The notes under the pieces were generated by a model, which worked only from the letters and a program-made list of their open reading frames with translations, had not been told where the DNA came from and ran no database searches. A stretch of 13,659 bases of DNA from Candidatus Nanopelagicales bacterium. Its GTDB lineage: Bacteria; Actinomycetota; Actinomycetes; S36-B12. Positions 8,156 through 13,659 of the stretch are shown here, one piece after another (the stretch's first letter is position 1; each line of letters starts with the position of its first letter). The stretch lies in NCBI GenBank assembly GCA_023264215.1, contig JALQSY010000032.1, positions 1 through 13,659 on the forward strand, in the 5' to 3' direction. The translations under genes were made by a program, and so were the position numbers.

Positions 8156-8161
8156 GCGGCA

Positions 8162-9856
8162 TCAGCTCCCGGGATACGCCGGGCTCGAGCCCTCGGGGCC
8201 GAGCCGCCACGGACCGGACGTGTAGGTCCAGATCCTCTGCTCGGCCGTGGCGACCAGGATGGGCGCGCCAGGAGCAGCCGCGATGCGCTCGGCACCCGGA
8301 GGTCCGCCCAGGGAACGTACCTGACCGCGGCCGAGGTCGATGTCGAAGATCGACGGCGTCCCCGCGCCCTCAACTCCCAGTGCGACAAGTCGATCGTCAT
8401 CCGCCCAGGCCACGTCGATGACGGTCGTCAGGCGGTTGTCCACGCGCACGGGCGACTCGACTCGGAGCACCTCATCGCGCACGGTGATGATGGCGAGCAT
8501 GATGAAGGTTCGCGGGCCGCGCCGGACGGTCAGGGCGATGCGTGTTCCGTCCCGGCTCACCGACACCGACTCCAAGACCGCCTTGGCCGGCAGGCCATCG
8601 ACCTGGATCTCGACGGCCTCACCCGCGGCGTCGACACGGCGCAGCACTCCGTCGGGCCCCACCACCCAGGCCTGATCGCCGCGCCCGAACGACGGGCGCG
8701 ATTGCCCCGGCTCGGTCGCGCCCTCGATGAGCTGCGCCCCGGCGGCGATGGCGCCGGTCCACAGTCGCGCATCGGCATCCAGGCCGGCGATCCGATCGCC
8801 GCGCAAAGACACGGCGATGCCCGTGAGCGGTGGGCCGCCGAGCCCGGCGCCGCCGGGGATGGGCAGCGGCGGCGTGCGCTCGAGGTCGAGCACGCGGCCG
8901 CCGACCACGCCGTACGCAGTGACGCCGGCGGGCATGGCGTTGGGGTTGAACACCGGCCATGAGTCGACGGACTGGGGATTGGCCACACCCGCGACGTCGA
9001 GGACCTGGCCGCCGGCGTTCAGGTCGAGGAAGCGCACACCCGGCGCCTGTCGGAGGCTCCACGCCAACTGCGCGGAGAAGGCCCGCCGCGTGTCCTCGTC
9101 AGCGAGCCGGACCTGCGGGTCCAGGTCGACCCGGGCGACGCCCTCCACCACCGGGACGGCGTCGACGGCCAGCGAGGTCCCGTCGGGGAAGCCCGTGCGC
9201 ACCGCCGGGGCGAGCCATTCGGTCGGGCCGTCCAGCAGTGCGCGCGTGATGGCGGTCGCGGGTGTGGGTCCGTCGACCGGGAAGTAGCGCGGGTCCGGCA
9301 CGAGCGTCGTGAACGACGGGTCGAGGAAGAAGACCTCGTAGACGCGGAAGGCCCGCTCGACGTCCGAGCGGGCCAGCACGAGGCCTGCCGGCGGCGTCGC
9401 GATGCGCCAGTTGCCGTCGACGAACTCCATGCGGAAGGTCTCGTCGATCAGGTCACCGGACGTGGCGACGTCGTAGTGCCCCTCGCCGTCGATGGTCCCG
9501 ACGAGCGTGGCGGTCATGTCGACGTCCGTGAGTCCGTCGGGCACGATCGTGGGCACCCCGTCGTAGACCGCGACGCCGCTGGACGGGCTCCAGATCGCGG
9601 CGGCGGCGGGGGTGAGGTACTGGCGCGCCACGGCATGGTCGTCCTCGAACGAAGCGGACGCCTGAAGGAACCCCGACACGATCTGTGTCGGCGTCATGTC
9701 CGCCTGCGGCGGCCGCGCGATGACGCGGATCACCTGGTTCGTCGACTCGACGCCGACCTCGACGCCCTGCTGAATCGGACCGCTGGTCGGGATCGTCGCG
9801 CAGCCGGCGAGCAGCGGCAGAGCGACCACCGCGACCACCGCGAGGCGCCGGTTCAT
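8162..9856 (-). CDS. lpqB: LpqB family lipoprotein, MtrB partner
   Basis: A 564-residue lipoprotein. A short signal peptide ends in the lipobox LLAGC with lipidated Cys19, so the protein should be anchored on the outer face of the membrane. Conserved LpqB N-terminal sequence (IPTSGPIQQG, then FLQASASFEDDHAVARQYLTP) is followed by a GerMN domain (about 170-285) and a C-terminal region of beta-propeller character. In mycobacteria LpqB interacts with the sensor MtrB and tunes its signalling, affecting cell-wall homeostasis and division. Its ATG overlaps the mtrB stop in an ATGA junction. A strong GAGGAGGT lies 5 bases upstream, at 9862-9869 on the complementary strand. Gene order mtrA-mtrB-lpqB is the conserved arrangement, so the assignment is firm. 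Confidence 0.94.
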   Translation of the reverse strand: MNRRLAVVAVVALPLLAGCATIPTSGPIQQGVEVGVESTNQVIRVIARPPQADMTPTQIVSGFLQASASFEDDHAVARQYLTPAAAAIWSPSSGVAVYDGVPTIVPDGLTDVDMTATLVGTIDGEGHYDVATSGDLIDETFRMEFVDGNWRIATPPAGLVLARSDVERAFRVYEVFFLDPSFTTLVPDPRYFPVDGPTPATAITRALLDGPTEWLAPAVRTGFPDGTSLAVDAVPVVEGVARVDLDPQVRLADEDTRRAFSAQLAWSLRQAPGVRFLDLNAGGQVLDVAGVANPQSVDSWPVFNPNAMPAGVTAYGVVGGRVLDLERTPPLPIPGGAGLGGPPLTGIAVSLRGDRIAGLDADARLWTGAIAAGAQLIEGATEPGQSRPSFGRGDQAWVVGPDGVLRRVDAAGEAVEIQVDGLPAKAVLESVSVSRDGTRIALTVRRGPRTFIMLAIITVRDEVLRVESPVRVDNRLTTVIDVAWADDDRLVALGVEGAGTPSIFDIDLGRGQVRSLGGPPGAERIAAAPGAPILVATAEQRIWTYTSGPWRLGPEGSSPAYPGS

Positions 9857-11490
9857 GCGCGCACCTCCTCGGCGACCGGCTCGATCGTCGTCGCCGCGTC
9901 CGCCTCCGCTCCTGGCACGAGCGGCAGGGGCGACGCCTCGAGGGTGACCTCGGCGCGACGCGGCAGTGTGAGCCGGAAGCAGGCGCCCTCCCCGGGACGC
10001 CCCCAGGCTTCGAGCCAGCCGGCGTGGAGCCGGGCATCCTCCATGGCGATCGACAGTCCCAGGCCGGTGCCGCCCGTGGTCCGAGCGCGTGCAGGGTCTG
10101 CTCTCCAGAAGCGGTCGAAGACATGTGCGATGTCCTCATCGCTCAGCCCGACTCCGTGATCGCGGACCGTGACCGCGGCGGAGGCATCGTCGCTGGCGAC
10201 AGTGACCTCGATGGGTCGCCCTTCCCCATGCTCGATGGCGTTGTCGAACAGGTTCCGCAGTACGCGGTCGATGCGCCTCGGGTCGCATTCGACGGGGCAC
10301 GGATCGTCGTGGAGGATCACGCGCACCTCGCTGCCTCGGCGTTCGGCCAGCGGCCGGCTCGCATCGACCGCCCGACGCACGAGGGACGCCAGGTCGACCG
10401 TTTCCAGGTCCAGCACCGCCGCTCCTGCGTCGTAGCGCGAGATCTCCAGCAGGTCGGCCAGGAGATTCTCGAAGCGGTCCAACTGCGTCTGCAGCAGCTC
10501 TGCGGAGCGGGCTGTCGGCGCATCGAGCTCGGCGCGGCTCTCGAAGAGCAGATCCGCGGCCATGCGGATGGTGGTGAGGGGGGTGCGAAGCTCGTGGGAG
10601 ACGTCCGAGACGAAGCGCTGCTGGACGGCCGAGAGCTCCTCGAGGCGATGGATCTGTTGCTCCAGGCTGGCGGCCATGTCGTTGAACGACGTGGCCAGGC
10701 GCGCCAGGTCATCCTCACCGCGCACGGCCATGCGCTCGCGCAGGTGGCCGTCGGAGAACTGCTCGGCGACCCGCGCTGCAGCACGGACCGGTGCCACGAC
10801 CTGGCGCGTGACGATGACGGCGATGATGCCGAGCAGGACCACGAGCAGGATCCCGGTGCCGATCACCGTGCTGCGCACGAGGTCGAGCGTGCTCGCCTCG
10901 TCCGTGAGCGGGAAGAGGTAATAGAGCTCGTACGTGCCCACATCGGTCACGGCGAGGGGTGCTCCCACGACGATGCCGGGCGCGCTGCGCCCATCGAGGT
11001 AGCGGATCTCGGTGTAGGTCCACGACTGTCGCTCGGTCAGCAGGACCGCTGTGCGCAACTGCTCGGGGACGCTGGCGTCCGACACGAGGTTCGTGCCGCG
11101 CTCGGGCGCGGCCCCGTCCGTCTCGCCGGCGAGCATGAGGACGTCGTACTGGGGCGGGTTGCCGGCACGTGACGCGAGTGAGGCGACGATCGTGTCGACC
11201 ACGCTCGCCGGGGATGCGGCACTCGCGCCTGATGTCGCCGCGGCCGAGATGCGCTGCGCGTCGAGCAGGCCCGCGCTGGCCTCACTGACCGCGGTGCGCT
11301 CGGCAGCGTCGAGAAGGCCGGTCGTGACGCGTGAGAGCAGCAGGAAGCCGAGGATGGCCATGACGATCATCGACAGGACGAGGGTGGTGAGCGTGACCCG
11401 CAGCAGCAGGGACCTGCGCCACGGGCGCAGCAGGGTCGACGAGACCGAGGCAGCCCTCGGAGTCGGAGGACTCGTCGGGCCGGCGGTCAT
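9853..11490 (-). CDS. mtrB: Sensor histidine kinase MtrB
   Basis: A 545-residue two-component sensor kinase. Domains in order are: TM1 (about 29-52), an extracytoplasmic sensor region (about 53-207), TM2 (about 208-228), HAMP (about 229-281) and a HisKA domain with the H-box SDVSHELRTP, where His299 is the phosphorylation site. The HATPase domain has the N-box Asn417 in LFDNAIEH, G1 box DHGVG at 444-448, F-box FDRFWR and G2 box GTGLGLS at about 474-480. It phosphorylates MtrA and in relatives localises to the septum and poles. The ATG at 11490 overlaps the mtrA stop (ATGA). The frame stays open further into mtrA, but that extension is not MtrB-like. A proline-rich N-terminal tail precedes TM1. 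Confidence 0.95.
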   Translation of the reverse strand: MTAGPTSPPTPRAASVSSTLLRPWRRSLLLRVTLTTLVLSMIVMAILGFLLLSRVTTGLLDAAERTAVSEASAGLLDAQRISAAATSGASAASPASVVDTIVASLASRAGNPPQYDVLMLAGETDGAAPERGTNLVSDASVPEQLRTAVLLTERQSWTYTEIRYLDGRSAPGIVVGAPLAVTDVGTYELYYLFPLTDEASTLDLVRSTVIGTGILLVVLLGIIAVIVTRQVVAPVRAAARVAEQFSDGHLRERMAVRGEDDLARLATSFNDMAASLEQQIHRLEELSAVQQRFVSDVSHELRTPLTTIRMAADLLFESRAELDAPTARSAELLQTQLDRFENLLADLLEISRYDAGAAVLDLETVDLASLVRRAVDASRPLAERRGSEVRVILHDDPCPVECDPRRIDRVLRNLFDNAIEHGEGRPIEVTVASDDASAAVTVRDHGVGLSDEDIAHVFDRFWRADPARARTTGGTGLGLSIAMEDARLHAGWLEAWGRPGEGACFRLTLPRRAEVTLEASPLPLVPGAEADAATTIEPVAEEVRA

Positions 11491-12164
11491 GGCGGGCCGG
11501 CCTTGTAGCCGACGCCGCGCACCGTGAGCACGATCTCCGGATGCTCGGGGTCGTGCTCGATCTTGGCGCGCAGTCGCTGGACGTGGACATTGACCAGCCG
11601 CGTGTCCGCTGCGTGGCGGTAGCCCCACACCTCCTGGAGCAGGACCTCGCGCGTGAACACCTGCCAGGGCTTGCGCGCCAGGCACACGAGCAGGTCGAAC
11701 TCCAGCGGAGTGAGCGGGACGATGCGATCCCCGCGTCGCACGACGTGCCCCGCGACATCGATGGTGACATCGCCGATCTCGAGGTTACCGGCGGCGGGCT
11801 CATCGCTGCGCCGCACGCGCGCGCGGAGTCGCGCGACGAGCTCCTTGGGCTTGAAGGGCTTAACGATGTAGTCATCGGCTCCGGACTCCAGTCCGAGCAC
11901 GACGTCCACCGTGTCGTTCTTGGCCGTCAGCATGACGATGGGGACGCCGGACTCCTGGCGGATGGCGCGGCAGACGTCGATGCCATCCATGCCCGGGAGC
12001 ATGAGGTCGAGCAGGATGATGTCGGGCCGGGAGTCACGGAATGCCTGGAGGGCCTCTGCGCCGTCGCCGCAGAAGACCGGGTCGAAGCCCTCGCCGCGCA
12101 GCACGATGCCCAGCATCTCCGCCAGCGCGACGTCGTCATCGACGACCAGAACACGTCCCCTCAC
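11487..12164 (-). CDS. mtrA: DNA-binding response regulator MtrA (OmpR/PhoB family)
   Basis: A 225-residue response regulator. The receiver domain (about 4-115) has the acidic pocket Asp9-Asp11, phosphoacceptor Asp53 in LLDLMLPGMDG, Thr80, Tyr99 and Lys102. The winged-helix DNA-binding domain (about 130-223) has the characteristic PLTPLEFDLLVCLARKPWQV and ADTRLVNVHVQRLRAKIE motifs. The segment ending in DTVDVVLGLESGADDYIVKPF is almost diagnostic of MtrA, an essential regulator of cell-wall hydrolase and division genes in mycobacteria and corynebacteria. The GTG start at 12164 aligns with family N-termini. No Shine-Dalgarno is evident, and only 12 bases separate it from the upstream CPBP gene, so read-through transcription is likely. 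It overlaps mtrB by 4 bases. Confidence 0.95.
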   Translation of the reverse strand: MRGRVLVVDDDVALAEMLGIVLRGEGFDPVFCGDGAEALQAFRDSRPDIILLDLMLPGMDGIDVCRAIRQESGVPIVMLTAKNDTVDVVLGLESGADDYIVKPFKPKELVARLRARVRRSDEPAAGNLEIGDVTIDVAGHVVRRGDRIVPLTPLEFDLLVCLARKPWQVFTREVLLQEVWGYRHAADTRLVNVHVQRLRAKIEHDPEHPEIVLTVRGVGYKAGPP

Positions 12165-12176
12165 GGGACCATCGTG

Positions 12177-12980
12177 TCATCCCAGGAGCAGGAATGCCGC
12201 CCCTGGCAGGTTGTTCACGGCGTGGGCCACGATCGGGGCCCCGAGGCTCCGCGTGCGCCAGCGCAGCACGCCGAGCACCAGGCCACTGGCCAGGAGGATG
12301 GGCGCGCGCATGGGCTCGAGGTGGAACAGGCTGAAGGCGACCGTCGTGATCGCGATCACCCAGGCGGTGTTCAGCCCCCGCTTGGCCAGGGCGTTATAGG
12401 CCATCCCGCGAAAGGCGATCTCCTCGGCGATGGGCGCCCCGATCGCGACGCACAGGGCGAACACGATGACGACCAGGAGGGGGCCTTCGTCCCGCAGGCG
12501 CTCGCCGACCTCGCCCGCTGCCGACGTGAACTCCCCGAACAGCGCCTGCAGGACCAGTGCGATCGTCCCGCCCGCCATGAGCGCGGCCACCCCGCCGATG
12601 AGCCCCCAGCCGACATCGCGCCAGGTCAGGCGCAGGCCGAGATCGATGACCGGTCCGTTGCCCTGGAACGCCGTGGTCAGCAGCGGCCATCCGGCCAGCG
12701 CGATCCACGGCAGCGTGATGCCCAGGATGAGCAGCCACGGAAGCGGGATGCCGAGCAGGCCGCCTCCGAGCGCGACGGCGAGGGAGATGAGGACGAAGCC
12801 GAGCAGCGGGATGATCGCATCGGGGATGCCCCAGCGGGGGGCGATGAGCTGTCGACCGCGGGAGAGCGCGATGTCGACGGTGATGGGGCAGCCGGGGTAG
12901 TCCGCGGGCGCCCGTCGGGGGGCCATCGCATGCGCGGGTGCGCCCATCCGATCGGGGACGCCGAACTGCGGTTCGCTCAC
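12177..12980 (-). CDS. CPBP family intramembrane glutamic endopeptidase (Abi/Rce1-like)
   Basis: A 267-residue membrane protein with a soluble, Pro/Arg-rich N-terminus (1-50) and about six to seven hydrophobic segments. The CPBP signature is complete: EEIAFRG at 186-192 (Glu186, Glu187, Arg191), FSLFH at 216-220 with His220, and HAVNN at 253-257. These form the predicted catalytic site of Rce1-like intramembrane proteases. The substrate is unknown; bacterial members range from bacteriocin immunity to maturation of membrane proteins. The GTG at 12980 lies 6 bases after a -10-like TAGGGT, suggesting a leaderless message. It sits 12 bases upstream of mtrA on the same strand, so it may share the mtrA-mtrB-lpqB transcript. 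A link to envelope signalling is suggestive only. Confidence 0.87.
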   Translation of the reverse strand: MSEPQFGVPDRMGAPAHAMAPRRAPADYPGCPITVDIALSRGRQLIAPRWGIPDAIIPLLGFVLISLAVALGGGLLGIPLPWLLILGITLPWIALAGWPLLTTAFQGNGPVIDLGLRLTWRDVGWGLIGGVAALMAGGTIALVLQALFGEFTSAAGEVGERLRDEGPLLVVIVFALCVAIGAPIAEEIAFRGMAYNALAKRGLNTAWVIAITTVAFSLFHLEPMRAPILLASGLVLGVLRWRTRSLGAPIVAHAVNNLPGAAFLLLG

Positions 12981-12986
12981 CTGATC

Positions 12987-12992
12987 ACCCTA
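12987..12992 (-). promoter_or_regulatory. Probable -10 element of leaderless CPBP (and mtrAB-lpqB) promoter
   Basis: On the minus strand TAGGGT matches TAnnnT. Six bases (GATCAG) separate it from the GTG start of the CPBP gene, so the transcript would start at or very near the start codon. It lies downstream of the ahcY terminator, as a new promoter should. No clear -35 hexamer is seen, and there is no Shine-Dalgarno at the usual distance. Confidence 0.5.
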
Positions 12993-13037
12993 GGTCAGGA
13001 CGGCACGGTCATGCCGATCGCGGGAGGCGCGAGACCA

Positions 13038-13073
13038 GCGAGGGCGCACATCCTGAAGGATGTGCGCCCTCGC
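13038..13073 (-). terminator. Hairpin terminator downstream of ahcY
   Basis: A perfect 16-bp inverted repeat, GCGAGGGCGCACATCC, with a TGAA tetraloop (13054-13057) and an exact complementary right arm. It begins 15 bases after the ahcY stop and ends before the CPBP promoter. There is no U-tract on either side, which is common for actinobacterial terminators of this type. Because the stem is symmetric it could act in either direction, but only ahcY is transcribed into it. Confidence 0.8.
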
Positions 13074-13088
13074 GCGGTCACGGGTGGA

Positions 13089-13659
<571 letters not shown>

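Noticed and set aside
8181..8192. Palindrome GGGCTCGAGCCC as a manA or lpqB terminator
   Set aside because: There is no loop in a full 6+6 fold and it lies inside the lpqB coding end. Such palindromes are expected by chance at this GC content.
11491..11685. Longer mtrB with 65 extra N-terminal residues reaching into mtrA
   Set aside because: The added residues lie entirely inside mtrA in another frame and are not MtrB-like. ATG 11490 forms a normal ATGA overlap.
12162..12179. A leaderless mtrA promoter from CACGAT just before GTG 12164
   Set aside because: The spacing is right but the hexamer lacks the T of TAnnnT and overlaps the CPBP stop region. Too weak to annotate, though a separate mtrA promoter is not excluded.

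Overview
This is a high-GC, gene-dense stretch of an actinobacterial chromosome. The indicators are strong G/C bias at third codon positions, frequent GTG starts, 1-4 base stop/start overlaps and leaderless-looking promoters. The gene content also fits: a WhiB tail, DUF3499, the MtrA-MtrB-LpqB trio, ManB/ManA and AhcY. These belong to a neighbourhood well known from mycobacteria, Streptomyces and Micrococcales/Actinomycetales. Genus cannot be fixed from sequence alone; a non-mycolate lineage is my guess. No mobile elements, CRISPR arrays, tRNA or rRNA genes were seen.

Left half, plus strand (1-8155). The window opens in the last 28 codons of a WhiB2/WhmD-like regulator. Next come a 1049+ residue protein joining a cytoplasmic family 2 glycosyltransferase to a polytopic membrane domain, and an overlapping DUF5719 membrane-anchored exported protein. 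A new, probably leaderless, transcript then starts at a DUF3499 zinc-binding-like protein. It continues through phosphomannomutase (manB), a small Trm112-family protein and a short mannose-6-phosphate isomerase (manA). ManA and ManB together turn fructose-6-phosphate into mannose-1-phosphate for GDP-mannose, which feeds mannosylated envelope polymers. This suggests, but does not prove, that the large glycosyltransferase works in envelope glycan assembly.

Right half, minus strand (8162-13659). Read in transcription order, it starts with the C-terminal part of S-adenosylhomocysteine hydrolase (ahcY) and a perfect 16-bp hairpin terminator. A CPBP-family intramembrane protease follows from a probable leaderless promoter. 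The MtrA response regulator, MtrB sensor kinase and LpqB lipoprotein come next, tightly packed. MtrAB-LpqB couples envelope status and cell division to transcription. manA and lpqB converge tail to tail with only six bases between them.

The most notable points are these: no standard start codon precedes the first Rossmann strand of the glycosyltransferase; the GT2-membrane fusion is paired with DUF5719 and functionally uncharacterised; a CPBP protease sits at the head of the mtrAB-lpqB run where mycobacteria have tmk; and ManA is shortened, with no SIS-domain gene beside it. I saw no clear evidence of a wholly new defence or mobile system.
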